Of a stretch of DNA of 64,000 nucleotides, positions 12,889 through 22,836 are shown in pieces (within the stretch, counting starts at the first letter, position 1; each line of letters starts with the position of its first letter). The DNA lies in contig NZ_FQWI01000008.1 of the NCBI RefSeq assembly GCF_900129615.1, forward strand, positions 1 to 64,000. Direction: 5' to 3'. The notes beneath the pieces are model-generated. The model was not told the origin of the DNA and made no database searches. It saw only the letters and a list, made by a program, of their open reading frames with translations. Made by a program: the position numbers and the translations under genes. This DNA is from Pectobacterium carotovorum. GTDB lineage: Bacteria > Pseudomonadota > Gammaproteobacteria > Enterobacterales > Enterobacteriaceae.

Positions 12889-13707
12889 TTACTTAGCGGC
12901 TTTCTCTTCGGCTGCTGGTTTTTCAGCTTTCGCATCATCCGCTGCTTTCAGGTCAGCTTCAGATTTAATGTCCAACAGTTCAACGTCAAACACCAGCGTG
13001 GAGTTAGCTGGAATGCCAGGCACGCCATTTTCGCCATAGGCCAGTGCTGGTGGGATAGCCAGCTTGATTTTACCGCCTTTCTTAACGTGCTTCAGACCTT
13101 CAGTCCAGCCTGGGATCACGCCGTCCAGACGGAAAGAAAGTGGCTCACCGCGTTTGTAGGAGTTGTCGAACTCGCTACCGTCAACCAGCGTACCTTTGTA
13201 GTTAACGACTACGGTATCGCTGTCTTTCGGCGCTTTGCCGCTACCCTCTTTCTCAACCTGATACAGAAGGCCAGATTCAGTTTTCTTCACGCCTTTTTCT
13301 TTGGCGAAGGACTCAAGATACTTGGCGCCTTTATCCGCGTTATCTTTCGCATCTTGCTTCATCTTGGCTTCAGCTGCGGCTTTCACTTTACCTTCAAAGC
13401 CTTGCAGCGTTTTCTCGATTTCTTCGTCAGTCAGCTTACTCTTATCAGCAAAGGCATCCTGAACACCAGCAATCAGCTGATCCTTATCCAGTTTGATACC
13501 TAATTTTTCTTGCTCTTTCAGAGAGTTATCCATGTAACGCCCTAAAGATGCACCTAACGCATAAGCCGCTGCCTGCTCATCGTTCTTGAATTTGGCTGCC
13601 GCAGTGGTGTCAGATGCCTGCGCTTTATCTGCCGCCAGAGCCTGGCCTGCGTTCAGAGCCAGAGCCATCGTTGTTGCTAACAGCGTTACTTTAAACAGTG
13701 ATTTCAT
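12889..13707 (-). CDS. fkpA: FKBP-type peptidyl-prolyl cis-trans isomerase FkpA (periplasmic)
   Basis: This is a periplasmic proline isomerase and chaperone. I chose the ATG at 13707, with GGAG upstream, which gives 272 residues starting MKSLFKVTLLATTMALALNA, a typical signal peptide cleaved at ALAAD. The N-terminal dimerisation and chaperone helices (about 30-125) precede the FKBP domain (about 140-245) with VVVNYKGTLVDGSEFDNSY, VIPGWTEGL and LVFDVELLDI. The tail is rich in Lys, Ala and Glu. In E. coli fkpA follows yheO directly; here the two are separated by accessory genes, so this gene is at the right edge of that insertion. A possible sigma-E promoter lies about 110 bases upstream. Confidence 0.97.
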   Translation of the reverse strand: MKSLFKVTLLATTMALALNAGQALAADKAQASDTTAAAKFKNDEQAAAYALGASLGRYMDNSLKEQEKLGIKLDKDQLIAGVQDAFADKSKLTDEEIEKTLQGFEGKVKAAAEAKMKQDAKDNADKGAKYLESFAKEKGVKKTESGLLYQVEKEGSGKAPKDSDTVVVNYKGTLVDGSEFDNSYKRGEPLSFRLDGVIPGWTEGLKHVKKGGKIKLAIPPALAYGENGVPGIPANSTLVFDVELLDIKSEADLKAADDAKAEKPAAEEKAAK

Positions 13708-13814
13708 CCATTTCTCCAGCATCTGGAGCGACGCGCTCCAGCCATCATTAAAATAAATTCGCGCCTACTATAACTGTGCGGACGAAGACAACACAACGAC
13801 GCACGCGACAATCC

Positions 13815-13843
13815 TTTGATAAAAAACGTCAGGAAGCTTTTCC
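13815..13843 (-). promoter_or_regulatory. Possible sigma-E promoter of fkpA
   Basis: On the minus strand GGAAAAG is followed after 16 bases by ATCAAA, which resembles the sigma-E pattern GGAACTT - about 16 bases - GTCAAA. The fit to the -35 element is only moderate. fkpA is a known RpoE target in E. coli, which makes the match worth recording. Confidence 0.35.
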
Positions 13844-13989
13844 GACATCATTTGTATCGTCCTAAAGCCTTCTGGCAACGATTTGCCCCAATCCGGATAG
13901 TGCATTGCGCCCTACTGCGACCGTTTTTACTACCAGAAGTTTCCGCTTTCTGACAAACTCGCGGGTAACAAGAAGTAAGGGGAACACCG

Positions 13990-14208
13990 ATGTCACCATC
14001 AGCACTTGAAGAACGGCTTGAACAGTTGGAAAGCCGACAGGCCTTTCAGGAATTAACCATAGAAGAGCTTAACCAAACGGTTATTCAACACGAGCGGGAA
14101 ATTAGCCGCCTGCGTGAACATGTCCGTCTACTCACCGATCGGCTGCGCAGCCAGCAAACCTCGCTTGTCGCCCCCCAGTCGGAAGAAACGCCGCCGCCGC
14201 ATTACTGA
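13990..14208 (+). CDS. slyX: SlyX family protein
   Basis: This is a small, highly charged coiled-coil protein of unknown function, 72 residues. Heptad-like leucines run through [15 protein letters not shown] and [22 protein letters not shown], and the protein ends PPPHY, the conserved SlyX tail. The start has an AAGGGGA ribosome-binding site. It sits between fkpA (divergent) and slyD (convergent), as in E. coli. The 282-base gap to fkpA holds the promoters of both genes. Confidence 0.95.
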   Translation: MSPSALEERLEQLESRQAFQELTIEELNQTVIQHEREISRLREHVRLLTDRLRSQQTSLVAPQSEETPPPHY

Positions 14209-14255
14209 GAGCGGCTCCGCTATACTGGCGCTCACCAAAGCCCAGATATAAAAAA

Positions 14256-14284
14256 ACCTCAGGTGATCTTCATCAACCTGAGGT
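14256..14284. terminator. Bidirectional terminator between slyX and slyD
   Basis: The arms ACCTCAGGT and ACCTGAGGT form a perfect 9-bp stem with further GAT/ATC pairing in the loop. There is an A-run on the left and a T-run of eight on the right, so it can end transcripts from both the convergent slyX and slyD. Confidence 0.9.
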
Positions 14285-14307
14285 TTTTTTTATGCGCTAC
14301 GACTAAA

Positions 14308-14904
14308 TTAGTGGCAGCCGCATCCACCGTTGCCGCCGCAGCCGCCTTTACCGTGCTGGTGACCGTGACCGTGACCGTGATCGTGGTCGTGATCATGGCC
14401 ATGACCGCCACAGCAGCCGTCGCCGTGTTCATGATCGTGTTCGCCGTGAACGTGACCGTGCGCCAGCTCTTCTTCCGTCGCTTCGCGGATAGCAACAACT
14501 TCAACGTTGAAGCTCAGGTTTTGACCTGCCAGCATGTGGTTGCCGTCGACAACAACGTGGTCGTCTTCAACTTCGGTGATTTCAACTGGTACTGGACCCT
14601 GATCGGTCTCAGCCAGGAAACGCATGCCAACCTGCAGCTCGTCAACGCCCATAAAGACATCTTTCGGTACGCGCTGAACCAGATTTTCATCATAGTTGCC
14701 GTAAGCGTCGCTGGAACCAATGTTCACATCAAACTTCGCGCCAGCTTCACGGCCTTCCAAGGCTTTTTCCAAACCAGAAATCAGGGAACCGTGACCATGC
14801 AGATAGTCCAACGGCGCGCTCACCGGAGACTCATCAACCAACACACCGTCTTCTGTACGTACCTGATAGGCCAGGCTGACCACCAGATCTTTTGCTACTT
14901 TCAT
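14308..14904 (-). CDS. slyD: FKBP-type prolyl isomerase and metallochaperone SlyD
   Basis: This is a cytoplasmic prolyl isomerase and nickel chaperone that helps hydrogenase maturation. The 198-residue product starts MKVAKDLVVSLAYQVRTEDG. It has the FKBP halves interrupted by the insert-in-flap domain (about residues 76-120), then a long metal-binding tail from about residue 150, rich in His, Asp, Gly and Cys (GDGCCGGHGHDHDHD and later GGCGCH). The GGAG ribosome-binding site fits the ATG at 14904. Plus-strand frames across the tail are mirror images of this His-rich repeat and not genes. Confidence 0.98.
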   Translation of the reverse strand: MKVAKDLVVSLAYQVRTEDGVLVDESPVSAPLDYLHGHGSLISGLEKALEGREAGAKFDVNIGSSDAYGNYDENLVQRVPKDVFMGVDELQVGMRFLAETDQGPVPVEITEVEDDHVVVDGNHMLAGQNLSFNVEVVAIREATEEELAHGHVHGEHDHEHGDGCCGGHGHDHDHDHGHGHGHQHGKGGCGGNGGCGCH

Positions 14905-15024
14905 GATATCTCCTACCGTTGGAAATCAAACTGGCGCAAATTGTAGCTGAAAAATATCCCTATGTACCGTCTGGAATCAAAAAACGTCAACGGTTGGCGA
15001 CAATGCCACCACGATACTCATCCC

Positions 15025-15219
15025 TCATTCTGGCCGGAAGATCCCGATAATCTCGTTAGCCTGTGGGATGGGTGCCGTCGTGGGCTCATCTGCCTGACTC
15101 TGGCGATATCCGCACTTCACACACACCACCACCTCGACATCATCCTCTCGTCCAACCGCCAGCGTATCCTGAGCCTGACACGTCGGGCACACGGCCCCTG
15201 CAATAAAGCGTTTACGCAT
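15025..15219 (-). CDS. yheV: YheV family putative zinc-ribbon protein
   Basis: This 64-residue protein of unknown function (DUF2387) has two CxxC pairs, CPTC (residues 11-14) and CVKC (33-36), which probably bind zinc. It ends IIGIFRPE, as in the family. It lies about 60 bases after kefB on the same strand, as in E. coli, and has a clear GGAG ribosome-binding site. Confidence 0.93.
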   Translation of the reverse strand: MRKRFIAGAVCPTCQAQDTLAVGREDDVEVVVCVKCGYRQSQADEPTTAPIPQANEIIGIFRPE

Positions 15220-15281
15220 GATAACTCCAATTCATCGCCGTTCTAAAACCTAGAACCTATTTCAATAGGCATTATTGGCTC

Positions 15282-17093
15282 TTACTCGTCGTCTTCATCC
15301 CACACACTCGGCCGACGGCGCTCGCGCAGCATTTCCCGCTGGAAAATATCCTCCAGCTCACGGCGAGCCTCTTTCACACGGGAGATTTGTGCGACATCCC
15401 CCGTCAACTGCGGCATCAACTCACGCAGCATGCGCATATCCAGACGGCGGAAATGCTGTTGTGCACGCATCGCCTGATGGGGGTGCATGCCCACCGTCAC
15501 CAGCGTTTTCCGCCCTAGTTCCAGCGCGCTGGAAAAAGTTTCGCGCGAGAAATGTTTTACGCCTGTCTGTAACAGCTCATGAGCTTCAACACGCCCGCGT
15601 GCCCGCGCCAGAATCTCCAGGTTTGGAAAGTGTTGCTGGCAGAGATGCACAATCTCCATCGTATCTTCCGGCGCATTACAGGTGATCACAATGGAGCGCG
15701 CTTTATCCGCCCCCGCCGAGCGCAGCAGTTCCAGCTCCGTGGCATCACCATAATAAACCTTATAACCATAGCTGCGCATCAGGCTCACGGCGCTGATGTC
15801 ACGCTCCAGAACGGTAATCCGCATTTTGTTCGCCATTAATAAGCGGCCAATCACCTGCCCGAAACGCCCGAAGCCCACCACGATCACCTGCGGCTCATCA
15901 TCCTCGACATACGGTTTCTCATCCGGCACATCCTGCACGTTGTAACGGCGTACCAGAATGCGGTCGATTAACTGCATCAGCAGCGGCGTCGTCATCATTG
16001 ATAGCGTCACCGTCACCAGCAACAGCGGCAGTTGCTCACCCTTCAATACGTTGAATGAAGCCGCAGCGGAAAACAGGACGAAAGCGAACTCGCCGCCCTG
16101 ACTCAGCACCCCGGCAAACTGCAAGCGCTCGGAGCGGCGCATACGATTAATCCGCGCAAGGAAATACAGTACAGCCGCTTTCACCGCCACCAGCACCAAT
16201 ACCGCAACCATAATCTTCACGATGTGGGTGTAGAGGATCCCGAGATTCAGCGCCATTCCTACAGAGATAAAGAACAGGCCAAGCAGCAAACCTTTGAACG
16301 GCTCAATAGCGATTTCCAGTTCATGCCGATATTCGCTTTCCGCCAGCAGAATACCGGCGATAAAGGTGCCTAACGCCATGGAAAGCCCTAATGCTTCCAT
16401 AAACAGCGCAGAGCCGAGCACCAGCAACAGCGCGGCGGCGGTGAACACCTCGCGCACGCCGGATGCCGCAATAAAACGGAACAGCGGACGCACCAGATAG
16501 CGGCCGCCGATTAACATGCCGAGAAACGCAGCGACCTTAAGGCCAATCCGTTCCCAATCGCCGAAATCACCCTGCACACCAGCCAGAATCGGAATCAGCG
16601 CCAGCGCAGGGATAACGGCCAAATCCTGAAACAGCAGAACGGAGAAACCTAATTGCCCCGATTCATTGCGGTTCATGCCCTTTTCGCGCATCAGTTGCAG
16701 CGCCATAGCCGTTGACGACATCGCCAGCCCCACGCCACCAATCAGCGCGGACTGCCACGAGAAGTCCGTCAGATACAAGGCTCCGCCTAAAATCAGCGCA
16801 CTCAGGCCGACCTGCGCGGCCCCCACGCCAAAGATCGAGCGGCGCAGCGTCCAGAGCTTGGAGGGATTCAACTCCAGACCGATGATGAACATCAGGAAAA
16901 CGACACCCAGCTCCGAGAAATGCAGGATGGCTTCCACATCACGGATAAAGCCAAGCCCCCACGGGCCAATAGCGATCCCGGCGATCAAATAGCCCAGTAC
17001 GGCACCAATTCCTAATCGGGCAGCAATCGGTACGGCTACGACCGCCACAAATAAAAACAAGACTCCGGCGGTCAGTAGCGCGGAACTCTCCAT
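15282..17093 (-). CDS. kefB: Glutathione-regulated potassium-efflux protein KefB
   Basis: This is an inner-membrane K+/H+ antiporter gated by glutathione adducts that protects against electrophiles by acidifying the cytoplasm. The start chosen is the ATG at 17093 ([16 protein letters not shown]). It follows the kefG stop by one base with AGAGGA as ribosome-binding site and aligns with E. coli KefB, giving 603 residues. It has about twelve membrane helices (CPA2 exchanger, to about residue 380), then an RCK_N domain with the nucleotide-binding [11 protein letters not shown] near residue 408 and a charged C-terminus. kefG supplies its ancillary subunit. Confidence 0.97.
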   Translation of the reverse strand: MESSALLTAGVLFLFVAVVAVPIAARLGIGAVLGYLIAGIAIGPWGLGFIRDVEAILHFSELGVVFLMFIIGLELNPSKLWTLRRSIFGVGAAQVGLSALILGGALYLTDFSWQSALIGGVGLAMSSTAMALQLMREKGMNRNESGQLGFSVLLFQDLAVIPALALIPILAGVQGDFGDWERIGLKVAAFLGMLIGGRYLVRPLFRFIAASGVREVFTAAALLLVLGSALFMEALGLSMALGTFIAGILLAESEYRHELEIAIEPFKGLLLGLFFISVGMALNLGILYTHIVKIMVAVLVLVAVKAAVLYFLARINRMRRSERLQFAGVLSQGGEFAFVLFSAAASFNVLKGEQLPLLLVTVTLSMMTTPLLMQLIDRILVRRYNVQDVPDEKPYVEDDEPQVIVVGFGRFGQVIGRLLMANKMRITVLERDISAVSLMRSYGYKVYYGDATELELLRSAGADKARSIVITCNAPEDTMEIVHLCQQHFPNLEILARARGRVEAHELLQTGVKHFSRETFSSALELGRKTLVTVGMHPHQAMRAQQHFRRLDMRMLRELMPQLTGDVAQISRVKEARRELEDIFQREMLRERRRPSVWDEDDE

Positions 17094-17094
17094 A

Positions 17095-17649
17095 TTAGCG
17101 TTCCTCTTCAGGTAAAGGGGAGGATAGCCATTCACCGTAAGCTTTGGCTTGACTCGACAACACATCGGGCTGTAACCGACGCGCCCAGTAAACAATCATG
17201 GGATGCATCCAATGCATACGGCACATTGCTGCCGTTAGCTCAAACGGGCGTAGCAAATCTTCCATCGGGTAGCGATTGCTCCCGTCGGGATGGTACGCAT
17301 CTTCCGGCTCACCGGTCGTAATCACCGAGCGCCAGTATTTACCCGCCAGCGCATTACCGCCGATCCCATTGGCAAAACCACGGGATAACACCCTATCGAG
17401 CCACTCTTTCAGTAAAGCCGGACAGCTGTAGGTATAAAACGGATGTTGGAAAACAATGACCTGATGCTCACGCAGCAGTTGTTGTTCGTGATGAATATCG
17501 ATAAAAAAATCAGGATAGTGTGCGTAAAGATCGTGCACGGTTACATTCGCCAACTGCTGAGCCGGTTGCAATAAGATCCGGTTTGCTACCGAGTCCTGTG
17601 GTTCCGGATGGGCATACAGCAGCAAAATCTTCGGTGGCTGCGACATCAT
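17095..17649 (-). CDS. kefG: KefG, ancillary quinone-reductase-like subunit of KefB
   Basis: This is a flavodoxin-fold NAD(P)H dehydrogenase-type protein needed for full KefB activity. It begins [20 protein letters not shown] and has 184 residues. The start at 17649 (or the adjacent ATG at 17646) is preceded by GGAGGGG. Family segments [21 protein letters not shown] and [13 protein letters not shown] are present. It is the first gene of kefG-kefB-yheV. Confidence 0.95.
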   Translation of the reverse strand: MMSQPPKILLLYAHPEPQDSVANRILLQPAQQLANVTVHDLYAHYPDFFIDIHHEQQLLREHQVIVFQHPFYTYSCPALLKEWLDRVLSRGFANGIGGNALAGKYWRSVITTGEPEDAYHPDGSNRYPMEDLLRPFELTAAMCRMHWMHPMIVYWARRLQPDVLSSQAKAYGEWLSSPLPEEER

Positions 17650-17771
17650 TCCCCTCCAAAGCGTCGTCATAATAATCGTTTTCCGTTACCATGCAGCGCA
17701 ACGACTAAAAACAGGACACCGCGTGTCCTGAGATGTCCATAATTTAACATACTCTGAACATACGGCGCTTT

Positions 17772-19685
17772 ATGATTGTTTTCTCTTCGCTGCAAATTCG
17801 ACGTGGTGTACGCGTTCTGATCGACAACGCGACAGCAACGGTTAATCCCGGCCAGAAAGTCGGCCTGGTTGGCAAGAACGGCTGTGGTAAATCTACGCTG
17901 CTGTCATTACTAAAAGGTGAAATCAGCGCCGACGGTGGCAGCGCAACATTCCCGCAAAACTGGTCACTGGCGTGGGTTAATCAGGAAACCCCCGCGTTGG
18001 ATAAACCCGCGCTGGACTACGTGATTGACGGCGACCGCGAATTTCGCCAACTGGAAGCCGCGTTGCAGACCGCCAACGAAGAGAACGACGGTAACGCGAT
18101 TGCCACGCTGCACGGCAAGCTGGATGCCATCCAAGCCTGGACGATTCAGGCCAGAGCATCAAGCCTGCTCAATGGGCTAGGATTTTCTCAGTCACAGTTA
18201 CAACAGCCCGTCAGCGCCTTTTCCGGCGGCTGGCGGATGCGTCTGAATCTGGCACAGGCGCTGATCTGTCGTTCAGATCTGCTGTTGCTGGATGAACCGA
18301 CCAACCACCTCGATCTGGATGCGGTTATCTGGCTGGAAAAGTGGCTGAAAAACTACGCTGGCACGCTGGTACTGATCTCGCACGACCGCGATTTCCTCGA
18401 TCCGGTCGTGACCAAGATTCTGCACATCGAACAGCAGTCGCTCAACGAGTACACCGGTAACTATTCTTCGTTTGAACGCCAGCGCGCTACTCGCCTCGCA
18501 CAGCAGCAATCGCTCTATGAACACCAGCAGGAGCGTGTCGCGCACCTGCAACACTACATTGACCGCTTCCGCGCGCAGGCGACCAAAGCCAAGCAGGCGC
18601 AAAGCCGGATAAAAATGCTGGAACGCATGGAGATGATTGCGCCAGCGCATGTCGATAACCCTTTCCGTTTCAGCTTTCGCGCCCCGGAGTCGCTGCCAAA
18701 TCCACTCATGAAGATGGAAAAGGTCAGCGCAGGCTATAACGACAAGCTAATTCTGGAATCGATCAAACTTAATTTAGTGCCGGGTTCCCGCATTGGGCTG
18801 CTCGGCCATAACGGCGCGGGTAAATCCACGCTGATCAAGCTGCTTGCTGGCACGCTCGCCCCACTGAAAGGGGAAATTGGGCTGGCGAAAGGCGTGAAGC
18901 TCGGTTACTTCGCTCAGCACCAGTTAGAGTTTCTACGTGCGGACGAATCACCCTTGCAGCATCTGGTACGTCTGGCAGAGCGGGAAACAGAACAGCAGCT
19001 ACGCGACTACCTTGGAGGCTTCGGTTTTCAGGGCGACAAAGTCACGGAGATCACCGAGCGCTTCTCCGGTGGCGAAAAAGCCCGTCTGGTACTGGCACTG
19101 ATCGTCTGGCAGCGCCCGAACCTCCTACTGCTCGACGAACCAACCAACCACCTCGATCTGGATATGCGTCAGGCACTGACCGAAGCGTTAATCGATTTTG
19201 AAGGCGCGCTGGTTGTCGTCTCGCACGATCGACACCTGATCCGTTCTACTACGGACGATCTCTATCTGGTACACGACCAGAAAGTAGAACCGTTCGATGG
19301 CGATTTAGAAGACTACCAGCAGTGGCTGGTCGGCCTGCAACGTCAGGAAAACGCGGCCGATGAAACGCCAAAAGAAAACACCGCCAACAGTGCGCAGGGC
19401 AGAAAAGATCAGAAACGCCGCGAAGCCGAGTTGAGAACGCAAACGCAGCCGCTGCGCAAACAGATAACCAAGCTTGAACAGCAGATGGAAAAGCTGGGGG
19501 AAACGCTGGCGGCGCTTGAAGCTCGGCTGGCGGACAGCGCCATCTATGACATCAGCCGCAAGGCCGAGCTCACCGACTGCCTGCAACAACAAACCAAAGT
19601 CAAAATCGCGCTGGAAGAAACGGAAATGTCTTGGCTGGACGCTCAGGAACAGCTAGAGCAGATGATACAGAGCGATTCGCTTTAA
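17772..19685 (+). CDS. yheS: ABC-F family ATPase YheS
   Basis: This is a soluble protein with two ABC ATPase domains and no membrane segments, of the ABC-F ribosome-associated class that resolves translation problems. Walker A motifs are GLVGKNGCGKST (near residue 33) and GLLGHNGAGKST (near 345). Signatures are FSGGWRMR and FSGGEKAR, with LLLLDEPTNHLDLD twice. The inter-domain linker (about 240-300) is helical and rich in Gln and Arg, and the C-terminus is a coiled coil from about residue 540. The 637-residue length matches E. coli YheS. It is divergent from kefG. Confidence 0.97.
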   Translation: MIVFSSLQIRRGVRVLIDNATATVNPGQKVGLVGKNGCGKSTLLSLLKGEISADGGSATFPQNWSLAWVNQETPALDKPALDYVIDGDREFRQLEAALQTANEENDGNAIATLHGKLDAIQAWTIQARASSLLNGLGFSQSQLQQPVSAFSGGWRMRLNLAQALICRSDLLLLDEPTNHLDLDAVIWLEKWLKNYAGTLVLISHDRDFLDPVVTKILHIEQQSLNEYTGNYSSFERQRATRLAQQQSLYEHQQERVAHLQHYIDRFRAQATKAKQAQSRIKMLERMEMIAPAHVDNPFRFSFRAPESLPNPLMKMEKVSAGYNDKLILESIKLNLVPGSRIGLLGHNGAGKSTLIKLLAGTLAPLKGEIGLAKGVKLGYFAQHQLEFLRADESPLQHLVRLAERETEQQLRDYLGGFGFQGDKVTEITERFSGGEKARLVLALIVWQRPNLLLLDEPTNHLDLDMRQALTEALIDFEGALVVVSHDRHLIRSTTDDLYLVHDQKVEPFDGDLEDYQQWLVGLQRQENAADETPKENTANSAQGRKDQKRREAELRTQTQPLRKQITKLEQQMEKLGETLAALEARLADSAIYDISRKAELTDCLQQQTKVKIALEETEMSWLDAQEQLEQMIQSDSL

Positions 19686-19703
19686 GATTTGTGTCCTGAA
19701 AGG

Positions 19704-19731
19704 CATAGCGAGCGGAAAGCCGCTCGCTATG
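19704..19731. terminator. Hairpin between convergent yheS and the lysE-type gene
   Basis: The arms CATAGCGAGCGG and CCGCTCGCTATG form a perfect 12-bp stem with an AAAG loop. There is no T-run on either side, so it may act as a weak or processed bidirectional terminator rather than a canonical one. Confidence 0.6.
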
Positions 19732-19746
19732 CTCGTGAACGAAGCC

Positions 19747-20349
19747 TTAATGCCAAATCAACAGCACGCAGGCGGCGGTCAGCAATCCCATTGACACATT
19801 GAAGATAATCCACGCTTTCTTACTGCGCAGCAGTCGCCCAATCATCGTACCAAACCCGAGCCAGATGACACCGGACACCAGATTGACCAACACAATCCCG
19901 ATGCTTATCGCGATCACGGACTGGTTATAGCCTTCCCCCGCCAGACTAAAGCTGGCAACCGCCCCCAGCGCCATGAGCCACGCTTTCGGATTCAGGAATT
20001 GCAGCAACCACCCTTGATAAAACCGGATCGGCTGGGGCGGCGCAGCGGACGTTTCCAGCCGTTCATAAGCCGCCGTGGCGATTTTCCACGCCAGCCAGAG
20101 CAGATAGGCACTGCCGAGGACTTTCAGGATAAAATGCAGCGAAGGGTAAATCAGAATCAAACCACCAACACCGAATGCCACCAGCAGCAAAATACTCTGC
20201 ATGCCCAGCATGATGCCAACCATTAGCCACAGTGAACGCATAAAGCCAAAATTCGCGCCCGAGGTAGTCAACAGCATATTGTTCGGCCCCGGTGTGATGG
20301 CCGCTACCCACAAAAATCCCAACATCGAAAGAAATAAACTCAGTTCCAT
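19747..20349 (-). CDS. LysE/RhtB family amino-acid exporter
   Basis: This is a small membrane protein of about six helices that exports amino acids or derivatives (homoserine, threonine, leucine, cysteine types). The first in-frame ATG is at 20349, giving 200 residues that start MELSLFLSMLGFLWVAAITP. The signature ITPGPNNMLLTTSGANFGF is clear, and NPKAWLMALGAV marks the fourth helix. Substrate cannot be read from sequence. E. coli has no gene between yheS and yheT, so this is an accessory gene at this site. Confidence 0.9.
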   Translation of the reverse strand: MELSLFLSMLGFLWVAAITPGPNNMLLTTSGANFGFMRSLWLMVGIMLGMQSILLLVAFGVGGLILIYPSLHFILKVLGSAYLLWLAWKIATAAYERLETSAAPPQPIRFYQGWLLQFLNPKAWLMALGAVASFSLAGEGYNQSVIAISIGIVLVNLVSGVIWLGFGTMIGRLLRSKKAWIIFNVSMGLLTAACVLLIWH

Positions 20350-20455
20350 GATTTGTGGGCGCTCCTGACCCAAATGTCGTACCAACTGGCAGCATTGAAG
20401 CTAACAGTGTGATATTGATCGTACAAGAGTCGACAACAAGATTTCCATATCCTTT

Positions 20456-21496
20456 ATGCATAATCACTTTCGTCCGCTGAGCGGCGCCCATAACCCACAT
20501 CTGCAAACGCTATTGCCGCGTCTGATTCGCCGTCACGCGCAGTTCTCGCCAGTCTGGCAGCCACTTGAATTACCGGACGGCGATTTCGTCGATCTAGCGT
20601 GGAGCGAAGCTCCTGAACAGGCTCGGCACAAACCGCGCGTGGTGCTGTTCCACGGGCTGGAAGGCAGCTTTCATAGCCCGTACGCCCACGGCCTTCTACA
20701 TGCCTGTAAACAGCGCGGCTGGCTGGCCGTCATCATGCATTTCCGCGGGTGCAGCGGAAAACCCAATCGGATGAAGCGTATTTATCATTCCGGCGAAACC
20801 AGCGATGCCAGCTATTTTCTGCACTGGATGCAAGAGACGCTGGGCAATGCGCCTACCGCCGCCATCGGCGTGTCTCTCGGCGGCAACATGCTGGCCTACC
20901 TGCTCGCTCAGCAAGGCGAAACCTGTTCCCTGTCCGCGGCCGTTATTGTTTCCGCACCACTGATGCTCGAACCCTGTAGCCGTCGGATGGAACAAGGTTT
21001 CTCCCGCGTCTACCAGCACTACCTGCTGCGTCTGTTGAAGCAAAACGCCGGCCGCAAGCTGGCGGCTTACCCAGACACGCTGCCGATTCAGTTGCCGCAG
21101 TTGAAACGAATCCGCCAGCTACGAGAGTTTGATGACGTCATTACTTCGCGTATCCACGGCTTTCGCGATGCAGCCGACTACTATCGACGCTGTAGCGCTC
21201 TGCCACTATTACCTCAGATACGTAAACCGCTGCTCATCATCCATGCGAAGGACGATCCTTTCATGACATCAGAGGTGATTCCCGATCTGTCGCAGTTACC
21301 GTCTAATATTGAGTATCAGCTGACGGAACATGGCGGGCATGTCGGCTTCGTCGGGGGAACGTTGCTGAAACCGGAAATGTGGCTGGAACAGCGCATTCCC
21401 AACTGGCTTAGCCCATTTTTGGATCAGGCCAGCGACTCTTTTTCTTCAGGAACCGTTTTTACTCAGGAACCCTTTGAATCAGGAAACATAGCGTGA
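20456..21496 (+). CDS. yheT: YheT family alpha/beta hydrolase
   Basis: This is a putative hydrolase of the AB-hydrolase YheT/YMC0 family with unknown substrate. The 346-residue product has [17 protein letters not shown], the nucleophile elbow [10 protein letters not shown] (Ser in GVSLGG), an acid loop in [10 protein letters not shown] and the catalytic His in [11 protein letters not shown]. The start at 20456 lacks a strong ribosome-binding site, and the protein is a few residues shorter at its N-terminus than E. coli YheT. It overlaps yheU by 4 bases. Confidence 0.94.
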   Translation: MHNHFRPLSGAHNPHLQTLLPRLIRRHAQFSPVWQPLELPDGDFVDLAWSEAPEQARHKPRVVLFHGLEGSFHSPYAHGLLHACKQRGWLAVIMHFRGCSGKPNRMKRIYHSGETSDASYFLHWMQETLGNAPTAAIGVSLGGNMLAYLLAQQGETCSLSAAVIVSAPLMLEPCSRRMEQGFSRVYQHYLLRLLKQNAGRKLAAYPDTLPIQLPQLKRIRQLREFDDVITSRIHGFRDAADYYRRCSALPLLPQIRKPLLIIHAKDDPFMTSEVIPDLSQLPSNIEYQLTEHGGHVGFVGGTLLKPEMWLEQRIPNWLSPFLDQASDSFSSGTVFTQEPFESGNIA

Positions 21497-21729
21497 TTAT
21501 TCCCTGGCAACAGCTCGATCCAGAAACGCTGGATAACATCATTGAATCTTTCGTCCTGCGGGAAGGCACCGATTACGGCGAACAGGAGCGATCGCTGGCG
21601 CAGAAAGTGGAAGATATCCGTAGCCAGCTCCAGTCTGGCGAGGTGGTATTGGTGTGGTCTGAGTTACATGAAACGCTCAATATCATGCCCCGCAACCAGC
21701 TCAATGCCAGAGGACATGCCCCTTATTGA
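21493..21729 (+). CDS. yheU: YheU family protein
   Basis: This is a small conserved protein of unknown function, 78 residues. It starts at a GTG (21493) that overlaps the end of yheT (GTGA). Family segments [21 protein letters not shown] and [15 protein letters not shown] are intact. The C-terminus is slightly longer than in E. coli. Confidence 0.94.
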   Translation: MIIPWQQLDPETLDNIIESFVLREGTDYGEQERSLAQKVEDIRSQLQSGEVVLVWSELHETLNIMPRNQLNARGHAPY

Positions 21730-21854
21730 GCATGGCGAAAGTCGTGAAAGAACGCGCCAAACATGCTAACAATGATAACTAATTACGTCTTTTTTGAGGA
21801 TGCGCGCAGGCCTTCGGTCTATGCGAACCTCGCGATCACGGAGTCACGCGCCTT

Positions 21855-22724
21855 ATGTCACATCAGCATCCGATTATTGCGGTTACCGGCTCCAGCGGAG
21901 CGGGAACCACAACAACCAGTCTGGCCTTCCGTAAGATTTTCCAGCAGTTTGATCTGCGTGCAGCCCAGTTGGAAGGTGATAGCTTTCACCGCTATACCCG
22001 CCCGGAAATGGATATGGCGATTCGTAAAGCACGTGATTCAGGACGCCACATCAGCTATTTCGGCCCGGAAGCGAATGATTTCAGCCTGCTGGAACAGTCG
22101 TTTATCGAATATGGCCTGCACGGGCGCGGCCAAACGCGCAAATATCTGCATACCTACGATGAAGCGATTCCCTATAATCAGGTTCCCGGGACGTTCACAC
22201 CGTGGGAGCCGATGCCGGAACCCACCGACATCCTGTTCTATGAAGGGCTGCACGGCGGCGTGGTCACTGAGCAAAACGACGTGGCACAGCATGTCGATTT
22301 GCTCGTCGGCGTGGTGCCAATCGTCAACCTGGAATGGATTCAAAAGCTGATTCGTGACGTCAATGAGCGCGGCCACTCGCGTGAAGCGGTGATGGATTCC
22401 GTCGTCCGTTCGATGGAAGACTACATCACCTATATCACGCCACAGTTCTCTCGCACACACATCAACTTCCAGCGCGTGCCTACCGTGGACACCTCCAACC
22501 CGTTCGCCGCCAAGTCGATTCCCTCACTGGACGAAAGCTTCGTCGTGATTCACTTTCAGGGATTGGATAATATTGATTATCCCTATCTGCTCGCCATGTT
22601 GCAGGGTTCATTTATCTCCCATATCAACACGCTGGTCGTTCCCGGCGGGAAGATGGGGTTGGCGATGGAATTAATCATGGCCCCGCTGGTGCAGCGGTTA
22701 ATTGAAGGGAAAACCATCGAATGA
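21855..22724 (+). CDS. prkB: PrkB, phosphoribulokinase-like P-loop protein
   Basis: This 289-residue cytoplasmic protein resembles phosphoribulokinase and uridine kinase. Its P-loop reads GSSGAGTTTTS near residue 12, with Thr where most kinases have Lys; E. coli PrkB has the same change, so it is a family trait. Other blocks are EGDSFHRYTRPEMDMAIRKA, YEGLHGG and TVDTSNPFA. The true substrate is unknown, and there is no RuBisCO here to suggest a Calvin cycle. It follows yheTU and precedes yhfA in E. coli order. Confidence 0.93.
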   Translation: MSHQHPIIAVTGSSGAGTTTTSLAFRKIFQQFDLRAAQLEGDSFHRYTRPEMDMAIRKARDSGRHISYFGPEANDFSLLEQSFIEYGLHGRGQTRKYLHTYDEAIPYNQVPGTFTPWEPMPEPTDILFYEGLHGGVVTEQNDVAQHVDLLVGVVPIVNLEWIQKLIRDVNERGHSREAVMDSVVRSMEDYITYITPQFSRTHINFQRVPTVDTSNPFAAKSIPSLDESFVVIHFQGLDNIDYPYLLAMLQGSFISHINTLVVPGGKMGLAMELIMAPLVQRLIEGKTIE

Positions 22725-22745
22725 GCATCGAGATACACGGGCGAC

Positions 22746-22784
22746 CACAGGGGTGAGGCCTCCCTACGGGAACCTCCCCCTGTG
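22746..22784 (+). terminator. prkB terminator
   Basis: Arms CACAGGGG-T-GAGG and CCTC-CCCCTGTG pair over 12 bp with one bulge and are followed by TTTCCCC. It lies 21 bases after the prkB stop, between prkB and the convergent yhfA. Confidence 0.7.
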
Positions 22785-22836
22785 TTTCCCCTAATAACGG
22801 GCTTAAGTGACCAGAATTAGTGCCCAGAGACAGGGG

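Noticed and set aside
12856-13503. Plus-strand 215-codon frame opposite fkpA
   Set aside because: Antisense shadow of a highly expressed gene; its sequence is Phe-rich and unlike a real protein.
14263-14946. Plus-strand frame opposite slyD with long Val/Ala/Thr repeats
   Set aside because: It is the mirror of the His/Asp/Gly-rich tail of SlyD and has no ribosome-binding site or homology.
21855-22724. Calvin-cycle phosphoribulokinase with a broken P-loop
   Set aside because: The Thr in place of the Walker Lys is also in E. coli PrkB, and no RuBisCO is present. It is the ordinary enterobacterial PrkB.
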